In this document: positions 18,531 through 26,421 of the stretch, one piece after another | How positions within the stretch are numbered: the first letter of the stretch is position 1 | Layout of the letters: each line of letters starts with the position of its first letter | DNA from: Candidatus Poribacteria bacterium | GTDB taxonomy: Bacteria > Poribacteria > WGA-4E > WGA-3G | DNA: 64,000 bases | Assembly: GCA_022821965.1 (NCBI GenBank) | Contig: JAJECN010000011.1 | Span: 45,232-109,231 of the forward strand | Direction of reading: 5' to 3' | The notes under the pieces: generated by a model | Database searches by the model: none | The model's input: only the letters and a program-made list of their open reading frames with translations | Told to the model about the DNA's origin: nothing | Program-made: the position numbers and the translations under genes

Positions 18531-18578
18531 TATATAGTGACGCGGGTGACAGACAAAACGGTTGCCTAATTTTTCAAA
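18531..18578 (-). promoter_or_regulatory. ECF-type promoter element, copy G
   Basis: Minus strand: AAATTAG, GCAACC (18565-18560), 17 bp, CGTCAC (18542-18537), TATA. It lies upstream of the PD40 gene, showing that the element is not limited to sigma genes. Confidence 0.7.
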
Positions 18579-18699
18579 AAATCGGAGCAATCGAACACAA
18601 ATCCGGTAGAAAATACAAAAACAATTAGCACAAGCCGTAGACTTTAGTAATTTTAATAACGGCAATTTTATCTTTCAGTCGATTGCCACGCGTATTCCT

Positions 18700-19509
18700 T
18701 TAGAGTCCTCTTAGGAGGGATACCCACCGTTCCCATACGGCTTTGGTGGCAGTTTTCTGTGCTTCGTTGGCATCCTCTGCCATACCGCGCATCAGGAAGG
18801 CGTGACCGACCCCTTCATAGATGACGGGTTCATAGATGATGTTTGCGGCATCCGCCGCAGCTTTAGTGGCATCAATTGTGGCGTTGATACGATTGTCGTT
18901 CTCGGCGTAGAAGCCATACACCGGTGCTGATATTTTGGGGATATCTTCTGTTGATGGGGCAGGACCGTAAAACACAAAGCTAGCGGCTATTGTGGTGGAA
19001 TGAACAGCGTAACTGAACGTTTGACCACCTCCCCAGCAGAATCCGGAAACTGCAACTTTTTCGTTGGTTGAAGGTAGATTTCGGACATATTTTTGGATGG
19101 CATCCAAGTCGGATTTGACTTGGGAGGGTGGGAGTTCACTGATAGCCCATGGTACGTCGTCCCTTGAGTCGAAACTTTCTGTGCCGCCGCCATCAGGTCC
19201 CATGCCGGAAAGCAGATCTGGACAAATTGCGACAAATCCTTCGGCAGCGAGCGTGTCTGCGACGAGCCGGATCCAATTGGTGAGTCCGCGACCCTGGTGG
19301 ATGACAATGACAGCCGTTGCGGGTTCTTTCACCGCTGGATAAACGATAAACGCATTGACGATACGCTCATCGGAGGTCGTAACTTTCACCCTTTCGCTGT
19401 GTCGCGGGGAGACTTCAAGTTGAGTTTTTATACTATCAGCCTCGGCATCGGCAATGGACAATAAACCGATGACAATGATACCTAACATAAGCGTGTGGGA
19501 TATCCGCAT
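18700..19509 (-). CDS. Secreted dienelactone-hydrolase-family protein
   Basis: This 269-residue alpha/beta hydrolase has a signal peptide (about 1-22). The nucleophile elbow GFCWGGG carries a cysteine, as in dienelactone hydrolases, near residue 154. An acid (YAENDNRI, Asp) and a catalytic His (EGVGHAF) follow in the right order. Dienelactone hydrolases open enol-lactone rings, but the family is broad and the substrate here cannot be named; export to the periplasm is unusual for the classical enzyme. AAGGA lies 7 bp before the start. It follows the LamG gene by 112 bp and reads in the same direction, so it may share promoter copy H. Confidence 0.85.
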   Translation of the reverse strand: MRISHTLMLGIIVIGLLSIADAEADSIKTQLEVSPRHSERVKVTTSDERIVNAFIVYPAVKEPATAVIVIHQGRGLTNWIRLVADTLAAEGFVAICPDLLSGMGPDGGGTESFDSRDDVPWAISELPPSQVKSDLDAIQKYVRNLPSTNEKVAVSGFCWGGGQTFSYAVHSTTIAASFVFYGPAPSTEDIPKISAPVYGFYAENDNRINATIDATKAAADAANIIYEPVIYEGVGHAFLMRGMAEDANEAQKTATKAVWERWVSLLRGL

Positions 19510-19621
19510 AGTTTTTTCCTTATTTTTCCTTTGTATTGTGAATAATGGACTCTACTACCTTTCAGATAGTCTTTAGGACTTACGGGATAATTTAAAAATG
19601 TGTTGTTATAGTATGCTATTG

Positions 19622-20440
19622 CTAAGGGATTACCGTCCTCCTTTTAACATCCGCCCAAGTCGTTGCTACTTTATCACCCGGTGAAACAGCGAGAAAATCC
19701 CCTACCATTGCCCGTTTAATTTCGCCATCGCTGAGTGCCCGTTGCCAGACCGCAGCTTCGTCAATAGAGCCATTGACGAATGAATACTGCGGCTTGTTTT
19801 TTGAGCACCCGATCCGCACATCCGCGTCATTGTCACCAACGAAGTTGAATTCCTTCTTTTCTTTGCCTATGACTTTACCATCTAAATAGATTTTCATGGT
19901 TTGCCCATCGTAACTTCCGGCAACATGATGCCATTTTTTCTCGCCCATCTTGTGTGGAGTCGCGAGGTGCTGCCGATCCGTATTCCCTTGTTTATTCCGT
20001 GATCCCAAAAACAACACAAGCTCTGGTCCGTTACCGATATCGGAACTACCCATACCGTAGGAAGTCTCCCAATCATTTGAGTGGCAGTCTTTATCAAGCC
20101 AATGCAACATCCTTTTGCCTTTCCACGTTTCTGGATAATAGATCCATGTCATCATTGTTATCTCGCCTATAACTTTTAGTTTTTCCTGAGAGGCGATATT
20201 GATGCAATCCACCCTTTGACCTGCGATACGGATTGCCTCTCCATATTTGCCTTTGACAATCTCTGTATTCTCAAATATCTCTGCGTCAAGACCATTACCG
20301 GATTCATCAATAATCGTCTGATTTTTAACGTTATCAAACGTCAGATAAAAAACGAGTTCCTCATCCAAACCCGCGTTGGCAGAAGCCACCAACAATAGCA
20401 TAACGACACTTGAAAAAACAACAATAAATGCCCGGAACAT
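19622..20440 (-). CDS. Secreted LamG/concanavalin-like protein with TTWADVK tail
   Basis: A 272-residue protein with a signal peptide (about 1-23, ending ASANA) and one LamG-like jelly roll: LVFYLTFDN, DESGNGLDAEI, MTWIYYPE, KWHHVAGSYDGQTMKIYLDG and a final GSIDEAAVWQRALSDGEI block. Such domains usually bind carbohydrate or act as adhesion modules. The C-terminus reads AVSPGDKVATTWADVKRR, matching the shared tail of nine secreted proteins. AGGAGG lies 9 bp before the ATG. Promoter copy H is 71 bp upstream, so this gene probably belongs to the same ECF regulon as the sigma factors. Confidence 0.85.
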   Translation of the reverse strand: MFRAFIVVFSSVVMLLLVASANAGLDEELVFYLTFDNVKNQTIIDESGNGLDAEIFENTEIVKGKYGEAIRIAGQRVDCINIASQEKLKVIGEITMMTWIYYPETWKGKRMLHWLDKDCHSNDWETSYGMGSSDIGNGPELVLFLGSRNKQGNTDRQHLATPHKMGEKKWHHVAGSYDGQTMKIYLDGKVIGKEKKEFNFVGDNDADVRIGCSKNKPQYSFVNGSIDEAAVWQRALSDGEIKRAMVGDFLAVSPGDKVATTWADVKRRTVIP

Positions 20441-20504
20441 GTTTCTTTTCCTCCTATAGAGTCATTTAAATTTTTCCAAAATTTGTCAATAAATATCGTG
20501 TTGA

Positions 20505-20551
20505 TATATAGTGACGCGGAGGATCAGAAAAACGGTTGCCTAATTCCGCAA
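20505..20551 (-). promoter_or_regulatory. ECF-type promoter element, copy H
   Basis: Minus strand: GCGGAATTAG, GCAACC (20539-20534), 17 bp, CGTCAC (20516-20511), TATA. It faces the LamG gene. Copies C, G and H form the GCAACC sub-type; D, E and F have GCACC; A and B have TGAGA. Confidence 0.75.
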
Positions 20552-20679
20552 AAAATTAAAGAGGTAGGAGACAAATCAGGTAATTAACGTTAGACCAGCG
20601 GAAGAAGGATCGGGACTGCTACGCCTCGATTTTTAAGTTTTACTATAATAACGCAAGTTGCCACCTATACATAGACATA

Positions 20680-20696
20680 GCACCCCTACAGGGTGC
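20680..20696 (-). terminator. Hairpin GCACCC / GGGTGC downstream of selenoprotein 2
   Basis: Six-base perfect arms around a 5-base loop, 166 bp after the stop of the second selenoprotein gene. The distance and the lack of a T run make terminator function uncertain. The rest of the gap 20552-20861 shows nothing else. Confidence 0.35.
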
Positions 20697-20861
20697 AGTT
20701 GCTTAGATACGCTGTTTCTATAGATATATTACCGCTACGGGGTAGGGAAACACCTGAAGAATCTTCTTAGAATATTCAAAAACTCGTTAGTAGCAACTTG
20801 GGTTATAATAAAAACGGAAGTACGCAGTCACGCGTTGACAAGTGGGTTGGGAAAATATATC

Positions 20862-22406
20862 CTATGTTTCAAACGGCGGCACAACGGAAACGCGCGCCAG
20901 AAAAGCGTTGGTGCAATCCCCCTGATTGTTTGAACCCGTAGCGACCAACTTAAAACGCCGACCGCGACTGAAATTGTGAAAGATATGCCCTATACCACCG
21001 GACGGAACGTCCCATGCCCCCTCCAATGCTTCATCCGCATTATCTTCTGTAGGAATTTTGGTGTCAGCATCAAATAACTCAAACGTTCCTACTGCCTCAC
21101 CCGCACCCACCTGTATCTCAATGTGGAGGATACCACCGCGTTCAAACGGAGTTGTGTCAATTTCAACGACCGTGTAATCTGGAGTATCGGTGTCAGAGGC
21201 GCGAAAAACCTGCAAAACCTCCATCAACTCTGTTCCCAAACTCATCGGATTTCCATCTAATTTTGACCTCTTTCCGACACGAATACGTCTCCCTTCAAAC
21301 GCACCTGCAGCATGCTGCAGCACCGATAGGTAGGCTCGCGCCTGATTCTGGTAAGGCAATGTCATCTCCGGCTGATGCATGATAACTTCCGCATCGGGAG
21401 TCAATACCAAAATATCCACAGAGTCGGTATAGTGACGTTTCATCTCTTTAGCGACAAGGCTGACCGCTTCCCCTTTCGCACCACTTATCAGTTCTGGCAA
21501 TTCTCGGAGGAGCACCCACGTATTGACAAACTTCTCGTTGAGTGTTTTTATCACTTCTGAATCGGAGAGCGGACCCGCTCTCAAATATTTGCCGTTCGCT
21601 CAGCACGATTCATCGTCTAAACACCCCCATACATGGATCGCATGGATCGGACGACGGGTTGCTTTCGCTTGTGTAACTGCCTCATCAATTGGCAACCAGT
21701 TAATCTCCGAGAATTTGTAGAACTTTAGTTCCACTGCACGATATGCTTCTTCCATCGTGATGGCAGCATCCCACGCAATTTGATTACAGTCGGTTTCGTC
21801 TGTAGCGAGGAGTTCCATGCGCGGCACAAACACCATGTCAATACCACCAAAGGCACTGATGACAACATTACTATTGCGCGGCGGGAGATAGAGCGAAAAC
21901 GCTCGAATCGTCCCTTTTCTCAGATTTATTAACAACCGTCCGACAAAATGAGATGGGACAAAACGGGATTTGTTGTCATCAGGGTCCTCCGATGAGTTTG
22001 CGTCTTGCCACGCCTTATAGGCAGCACTCTCTAATGTGAAGTCCGCATGAATTCGGAAAACGACTTCAGCATAATCTGACGAAAAGGCACGTAAGCATGC
22101 GAACGCACCTTCAGCACCGTGATATACGGCTGTGCTTGCTCCCTTGTGAAACTGATGCAGGAAAGTAATCAAACTGTTCGGATCAAGTTGCCAGACATCC
22201 CCCAATGTCACAGTCAATGGCGGAAGGAACGCATTGAAAACATCTGTCCCGTGTTCCTTGACAGGCTGATTTGGTGACAGATCGAACAGCTCGGCGAGTT
22301 CAGGCGAATCCTTGTGCATGCTGAACGTAGAATCTGCAATAGGGTCCCAATGTGCGTGCACTTGTAGACTTACTGAATTATTTAGCATATTACAAAGGTT
22401 TATCAC
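20862..22406 (-). CDS. Putative selenoprotein with Cys-Sec thioredoxin-like domain, no signal peptide (in-frame UGA)
   Basis: Read through UGA at 21602-21600 as selenocysteine 269, this frame gives 514 residues. The N-terminal domain (to about 230) is homologous to that of the gene at 15654-17339 (shared FRIHADF, PSHFVGRL, ELKFYKFSEINW-like blocks). The thioredoxin-like domain has PIHAIHVWG, then Cys-Sec at 268-269, then LSDSEVIKTLNEKFVNTWV. The C-terminal domain (about 400-510: DYTVVEIDTTPFERGG, FKLVATG) is shared with the 442-residue sigma factor. The start is GTG 22406 behind AGAGGTG; an in-frame TAG lies just upstream, so a longer form with a signal peptide is excluded. It therefore looks cytoplasmic, unlike its paralog. 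It is alone in its transcription unit, with promoter copy H and the LamG gene downstream. Confidence 0.8.
21565..21582 (-). promoter_or_regulatory. SECIS-like hairpin for selenoprotein 2
   Basis: Minus-strand RNA: perfect 7-bp stem GAGAGCG / CGCTCTC with loop GGTC. The GGT again falls at bases 25-27 after the UGA, exactly as in the first gene, although the stem sequences differ. Conserved position with changed pairing bases is what selection on an RNA structure would give. Confidence 0.75.
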
Positions 22407-22461
22407 TCTCCACCTCTATTTGTCAGGATTTAAGAATTGCCTCAATCAAAAGATATAGTGA

Positions 22462-22483
22462 TTGAATAAGCGAAATTATTCAA
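22462..22483. repeat. Operator-like palindrome TTGAATAA / TTATTCAA
   Basis: Perfect 8-bp arms around GCGAAA, 56 bp upstream of the second selenoprotein start. It overlaps a degenerate TCACTATA block at 22453. It could be a repressor site for that gene or for the divergent GH32 gene; nothing else in the 270-bp gap argues for a function. Confidence 0.4.
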
Positions 22484-22582
22484 TTTTATTGCTCATACAC
22501 ATTTTTGGATGCACCTTCGGTAGTTGGGTTAGCAGCATTTTGCTAATAGCCGACTGCTGATGGCTGATATAAAAAAGCACCC

Positions 22583-22610
22583 TTGACAAAATAAAAGATT
22601 TACATAGAAT
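22583..22610 (+). promoter_or_regulatory. Housekeeping-type promoter for GH32 gene
   Basis: TTGACA (22583-22588), 16 bp, TAGAAT (22605-22610), 66 bp before the GH32 start. Confidence 0.6.
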
Positions 22611-22676
22611 AATCAGCAAAACAGAAGAAATAGCGGGTATCTCTTTGCAACGCTTAAAACCGAAAGGAAACAGTTA

Positions 22677-24023
22677 ATGATTCAAACAGCTTATCAGGAA
22701 GCATACCGCCCACAGTTCCATTTTACACCGAAAACCAATTGGACCAATGACCCAAACGGCTTAATCCATTACAAAGGCGAGTTCCATCTCTTCTTTCAAC
22801 ACAATCCATCGGGCATCAATTGGGGCAACATGACCTGGGGACACGCCGTCAGTACAGACCTCGTCCACTGGAAGCAGCTGCCCCATGCCATCCATCCAGA
22901 CGAACTCGGCACAATCTTCTCCGGTTCAGGAGTCGTGGATTGGAAAAACACTGGTGGTTTCCAGACGGGTGACGAGTCAGTGCTCGTCAACTTCTATACA
23001 TCTGCTGGTAGTCATGCCCCGGAGCAGGTGCCGTTTACACAAAGCATCGCCTACAGCAACGACCGCGGACGGAGTTGGACAAAGTATGAAGGGAATCCCG
23101 TAATTGAGCATATCGTCGGGAGCAACCGCGATCCCAAGGTGATTTGGCATGAACCTATGCAGAAATGGGTGATGGCTCTCTATCTCGACCAAAATGATTA
23201 TGCGTTGTTCGGTTCAACAAACCTTAAAGAGTGGACAAGGTTATCCGACCTGCAAATTCCAGACACCGAATGCCCTGACATCTTTGAACTTCCCGTTGAC
23301 GATGATCCGGACAATACCAAATGGGTTTTCTGGGGCGCGGCGGGGAAATATTACGTCGGTAACTTCGATGGAACAACCTTTACACCGGAAGGCGACGCAC
23401 AACAGGCTGACTACGGTGCCAACTTCTATGCAGCGCAAACATGGAGCGATGTGCCAGAATTCGATGGCAGACGTATCCAAATCGCTTGGATGAACGGCAG
23501 TAACCCACCGGACATGCCCTTTAACCAACAGATGAGTTTCCCGTGCAAACTAACCCTTCGGACAACTTCAGAAGGGATCCGTCTACACCGAGAACCGGTC
23601 GCGGAAATCGAAAACATCCATGCATACACGCATGCATGGAGTGACCTGTCGCTTGAACCAGATGAAGATCCGCTTGCAGGATTGACAGGTGAGCTGTTTG
23701 ATATCCGGGCTGAAATAGCCCTGAACGATGCTGCCGCTGTAGGTTTCAAGATTCGTGGGCAGGCTATCCGTTACGATGTCGCATCGCAACAACTGACATT
23801 CTTAGAAAGAAGCGGACCCCTCGCGCCGCAAGATGGGAAAATCCGTTTGCAAATTCTGGTTGACCGTATCTCTATTGAGGCATTCGGTAACGATGGGGAA
23901 CTGTCGATGACTTCCTATTTCCTCCCAAATCTGGACAATGCGGACATCGGAATCTACGCGGAGGGAAGCGCAGCAACTTTAGTCTCACTCAAAGTGCACG
24001 AGTTAAAATCTTCGTGGGTGTAA
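22677..24023 (+). CDS. Glycoside hydrolase family 32 (sucrose/fructan hydrolase)
   Basis: This 448-residue protein has the family 32 signature at its start: TNWTNDPNGL (nucleophile Asp near residue 25), then WGHAVSTDLVHW, SNRDPKV (transition-state Asp) and TECPDIFEL (acid/base Glu). The five-bladed propeller is followed by a C-terminal beta-sandwich (from about 330). GH32 enzymes cut beta-fructosidic bonds in sucrose, sucrose-6-phosphate, inulin or levan. There is no signal peptide, which favours action on imported sucrose or its phosphate. AAAGGAAA lies before the ATG. The gene stands alone; no sugar transporter or fructokinase is nearby, so the substrate is not defined by context. Confidence 0.93.
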   Translation: MIQTAYQEAYRPQFHFTPKTNWTNDPNGLIHYKGEFHLFFQHNPSGINWGNMTWGHAVSTDLVHWKQLPHAIHPDELGTIFSGSGVVDWKNTGGFQTGDESVLVNFYTSAGSHAPEQVPFTQSIAYSNDRGRSWTKYEGNPVIEHIVGSNRDPKVIWHEPMQKWVMALYLDQNDYALFGSTNLKEWTRLSDLQIPDTECPDIFELPVDDDPDNTKWVFWGAAGKYYVGNFDGTTFTPEGDAQQADYGANFYAAQTWSDVPEFDGRRIQIAWMNGSNPPDMPFNQQMSFPCKLTLRTTSEGIRLHREPVAEIENIHAYTHAWSDLSLEPDEDPLAGLTGELFDIRAEIALNDAAAVGFKIRGQAIRYDVASQQLTFLERSGPLAPQDGKIRLQILVDRISIEAFGNDGELSMTSYFLPNLDNADIGIYAEGSAATLVSLKVHELKSSWV

Positions 24024-24054
24024 TATCCAACGAAGGGAAACCCAATTCGCCAAA

Positions 24055-24078
24055 AAGCGCGCCTTATTGGGCGCGCTT
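24055..24078. terminator. Bidirectional terminator between GH32 and the iscU/iscA-like pair
   Basis: Nine-bp arms (AAGCGCGCC / GGCGCGCTT) with a short loop between two convergent genes. Read on the minus strand the stem is followed by TTTTT, a good rho-independent terminator for the iron-sulfur pair. Confidence 0.75.
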
Positions 24079-24159
24079 AGGTAAAGCTCCATATTTTAAA
24101 CCGGCTATCTTTTTTCCAGAAGTGCTTGCAAAGTGAGCGTATCGGACAGACGAAAATTG

Positions 24160-24489
24160 TTAGACGCTAAACGACTCACCACAACCGCACGTGTTTGTCG
24201 CGTTCGGGTTTGTTATTTTAAAACCTGAATCCATCAACCCATCGTTATAGTCGAGTACGGAACCTGCAAGGTAGAGCGTACTGCGCGGATCAATGAAAAC
24301 CTTTAATCCGTGAAAGTCAAACACTTTGTCGGTATCCTTCGCGGCACCAAATTCGAGATTATATTGGAACCCTGAGCATCCACCGCCGACAACCTGCATC
24401 CGCAAGCCGAGTTCGGATTCAGCCGAGGTTTCACTATTACTGATAAGTGTAATTGCTTTTTGTGCGGCAGATTCTGTGACAGTAATCAT
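24160..24489 (-). CDS. HesB/IscA-type iron-sulfur carrier
   Basis: A 109-residue A-type carrier with all three family cysteines: one in VVGGGCSGFQY and two in NTCGCGESF at the C-terminus. Such proteins hand Fe-S clusters from a scaffold to target enzymes. The start codon overlaps the stop of the upstream IscU-like gene (ATGA), so the two are translationally coupled. No cysteine desulfurase is present in the window. Length and motifs are standard for the family; the specific subtype (IscA, ErpA or SufA) cannot be told from the sequence. Confidence 0.93.
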   Translation of the reverse strand: MITVTESAAQKAITLISNSETSAESELGLRMQVVGGGCSGFQYNLEFGAAKDTDKVFDFHGLKVFIDPRSTLYLAGSVLDYNDGLMDSGFKITNPNATNTCGCGESFSV

Positions 24490-24866
24490 GGTGCTTGCCC
24501 CTCCTTCTTGGACAGAAAATCAGCAATTGCCGTTTTTAGGACTTTTTCAGCAGCGTTGGCGTAACGCTGTTTATCTTGCGGCAACCCTCCTAACGCTTCA
24601 GAGAGTTGTACCGCTGTAATTTCTTCTGCTTCCGGGAGATATATTCCCGTAACTAATTCTGTGAGGACAGAGGCACTCGCGATAGCGGTAGGGCATCCGA
24701 ATGCTCGAAACTTCGCCGCAACAATCGTGTCATCGGCTATCTTGAGTGTTAGTTTAAGCATCTCGCCGCTGGCAGGAGAACCGACAGTGGCAGAGCCATC
24801 AGCATCTGCGATAGACCCGACATTGCGCGGATTTTCATAATGTTCGGTTACCTGTGGTGTATACAT
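24486..24866 (-). CDS. IscU/NifU-like scaffold lacking two of three cluster cysteines
   Basis: Starting at ATG 24866 (MYTPQVTEHYENPRNVG) the protein has 126 residues and aligns along IscU. Of the three canonical ligands only one remains: GSPACG is GSPASG here (AGC codon), FGCGSAIA is FGCPTAIA (Cys kept), and the LPPVKxHCS segment is LPQDKQRYA without Cys. A GTG at 24905 gives a longer form with an added Cys near the N-terminus; neither start has a clear ribosome site. The variant may be a transfer or regulatory form and not a true scaffold. It is coupled to the IscA-like gene by a 4-bp overlap and is driven by a strong promoter at 24949-24977. Confidence 0.85.
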   Translation of the reverse strand: MYTPQVTEHYENPRNVGSIADADGSATVGSPASGEMLKLTLKIADDTIVAAKFRAFGCPTAIASASVLTELVTGIYLPEAEEITAVQLSEALGGLPQDKQRYANAAEKVLKTAIADFLSKKEGQAP

Positions 24867-24948
24867 GAGGCGTTGTAAATCGGATTTACAAGGTAGCCCT
24901 GCCACGATTCACGAGATAAACTGTAATTTACAAGAAACTTATTTTTCA

Positions 24949-24977
24949 ATTATACAATATTTCCAGACGTATGTCAA
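24949..24977 (-). promoter_or_regulatory. Strong housekeeping promoter for the iron-sulfur pair
   Basis: Consensus TTGACA (24977-24972), 17 bp, TATAAT (24954-24949), read on the minus strand. Confidence 0.85.
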
Positions 24978-24992
24978 GTTTTTAACGCTCTT

Positions 24993-25034
24993 CCCGTCAA
25001 ATCCGCATGCTTTAGCTTGCGGGATGTAGACGGG
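24993..25034. repeat. Left-end hairpin of the TnpB element
   Basis: CCGCATGC and GCTTGCGG pair around TTTA (25003-25022), enclosed by CCCGTC / GACGGG arms. Confidence 0.6.
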
Positions 25035-25061
25035 CACATAGGTTTGTAGCTCAAAAAAGAT

Positions 25062-25090
25062 TTGACATTTCGTCAAAAATGTCCTATAAC
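25062..25090 (+). promoter_or_regulatory. Promoter for tnpB
   Basis: TTGACA (25062-25067), 17 bp, TATAAC (25085-25090). Confidence 0.6.
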
Positions 25091-25104
25091 AATAGTATCA
25101 GGTT

Positions 25105-25151
25105 GGAAACCGACAAGTCAAGCGTTATCTCTCGGTAACGTGTCGGTTTCC
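25105..25151 (+). repeat. Long leader hairpin before tnpB
   Basis: GGAAACCGACA (25105-25115) pairs perfectly with TGTCGGTTTCC (25141-25151); inside, CGTTA pairs with TAACG. It lies in the tnpB leader, just after the promoter, and ends 41 bp before the start. It may restrain expression of the nuclease by premature termination or by RNA folding. Confidence 0.6.
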
Positions 25152-25192
25152 TCTCAGTTGATTGGAGATAAATGCCTGGTGCCTGATATACC

Positions 25193-26305
25193 ATGAGAAA
25201 AGTCTATAAATACAAACTTCAGAATCAGTCTAACACCATCAAACTCGGCAACATGCTTGACGATATGTGGGGTATTCATGTGCATATCATGGGTTTACAA
25301 CGTCGGTATTATCGCATGTTTGGTAAAAATGTATCTGCGTCTCGTCTGAATGCGCATGTTGCGAAGCTCAAACGGCGGACAAAATCCCACTGGAAAGAGC
25401 TACCGAGTCAAGTTGTGCAAGACGTTGTGGGACGTTATGGCAAATCTCAAGACGCTTTTTTTGGCAATATCAAAAACCGAAAAGCAGGCAAAACAACGCG
25501 TAAAGTGGGTAGACCGAAAATCAAACCACGTCATAAATACACCTCTATGACGTTCACACAAGCAGGCTATACACTTGAAGATAATCGTATCAAGATCAAC
25601 TGTATAGAGACATGGTTTTCATTTCACAAACACCGTGCCACCAAAGGCGTAATCAAGACGATCACAATCAAACGTGATAAATGCGGCGACTATTGGATAT
25701 GCTTTTCATGTGAGAATGTTGACGATTCCGAACCGAAACCCAAGACGGGTAAGAGCGCAGGGTTTGATTACGGAAACAAGACATTCCTAACAAGCGACGA
25801 GGGTGATAAGATAGAATCTCCGCAGTTTTTCAAACAATCGCTGAAGACGTTGCGATCTCTAAGCAAAGCCCTCAGTCGTAAAGTCAAAGGTTCAGGCAAT
25901 TGGTATCGTGCGTGTCGTGCTTTGGCAAGACAACACAGAAAAGTTGCCAGACAAAGAGAAGATTGGCAATGGAAACTTGCCACCGAACTTTGCACAGCGT
26001 TTGATACACTCATTTTTGAAACGCTGAACCTTGAGGGTATGAAACGCCTTTGGGGACGCAAAGTTTCTGACCATGCCTTCTATCAGTTTCTTCAGATATT
26101 GGAACAGAAGTGTGCAAAGCACGGTAAAACCTTTGTCAAAATCGGACAATGGACAGCAACGACGAAACCTTGTAGTGATTGTGGCTACTATAACAAAGAT
26201 CTCTCTCTTTCAGATAGGCAGTGGACGTGCCCCGAATGTGGTTCGCACCACGATAGAGACGTAAACGCTGCTATGAATATCAAACGGGCAGGCTTGGCTG
26301 CCTAA
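25193..26305 (+). CDS. tnpB: TnpB, RNA-guided nuclease of IS200/IS605 family
   Basis: The 370-residue protein shows the full TnpB layout: N-terminal helical part (MRKVYKYKLQ), then a RuvC-like domain with catalytic acids in GFDYGNK (Asp near 191), IFETLNLEGM (Glu) and HHDRDVNAAMNI (Asp), and a zinc finger CSDCG...CPECG between the last two. TnpB cuts DNA next to a transposon-adjacent motif using an omega-RNA made from the element's right end. All active-site residues are intact, so it may be functional. There is no good ribosome site before the ATG. A strong hairpin and a promoter lie upstream. The next gene, phyH, begins about 20 bp after the right end. Confidence 0.95.
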   Translation: MRKVYKYKLQNQSNTIKLGNMLDDMWGIHVHIMGLQRRYYRMFGKNVSASRLNAHVAKLKRRTKSHWKELPSQVVQDVVGRYGKSQDAFFGNIKNRKAGKTTRKVGRPKIKPRHKYTSMTFTQAGYTLEDNRIKINCIETWFSFHKHRATKGVIKTITIKRDKCGDYWICFSCENVDDSEPKPKTGKSAGFDYGNKTFLTSDEGDKIESPQFFKQSLKTLRSLSKALSRKVKGSGNWYRACRALARQHRKVARQREDWQWKLATELCTAFDTLIFETLNLEGMKRLWGRKVSDHAFYQFLQILEQKCAKHGKTFVKIGQWTATTKPCSDCGYYNKDLSLSDRQWTCPECGSHHDRDVNAAMNIKRAGLAA

Positions 26306-26369
26306 AGTGGAGCGACAGTAAGACGGTGGACTCTTAGAGAAAACCGCAGTCGCGAGGAAGCACAAGCTC

Positions 26370-26383
26370 CTACCTTTAGGTAG
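26370..26383. repeat. Right-end hairpin of the TnpB element
   Basis: CTACC and GGTAG pair around TTTA. It is preceded by GAAGCACAAGCTC, resembling IS605-type right ends and the base of an omega-RNA scaffold. Confidence 0.6.
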
Positions 26384-26421
26384 TGGGTACCTTGACGTTC
26401 TCTATCAGATGGAGAGGATAC

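Larger units (their letters stand above)
24990..26400 (+). mobile_element. IS200/IS605-type element carrying only tnpB
   Basis: A single tnpB gene lies between a left-end hairpin (24993-25034) and a right-end hairpin (26370-26383), both with TTTA loops as in IS605-family ends. No tnpA (Y1 transposase) is present, so the element would depend on a helper in trans. Exact ends and target tetranucleotide cannot be fixed by eye. The 3' end of tnpB plus the right end is the usual location of the guide omega-RNA. Confidence 0.75.

Noticed and set aside
22450..22483. Ninth copy of the ECF promoter element upstream of selenoprotein 2
   Set aside because: Only TCACTATA is kept; CGTC and the -35 block at 17 bp are missing.
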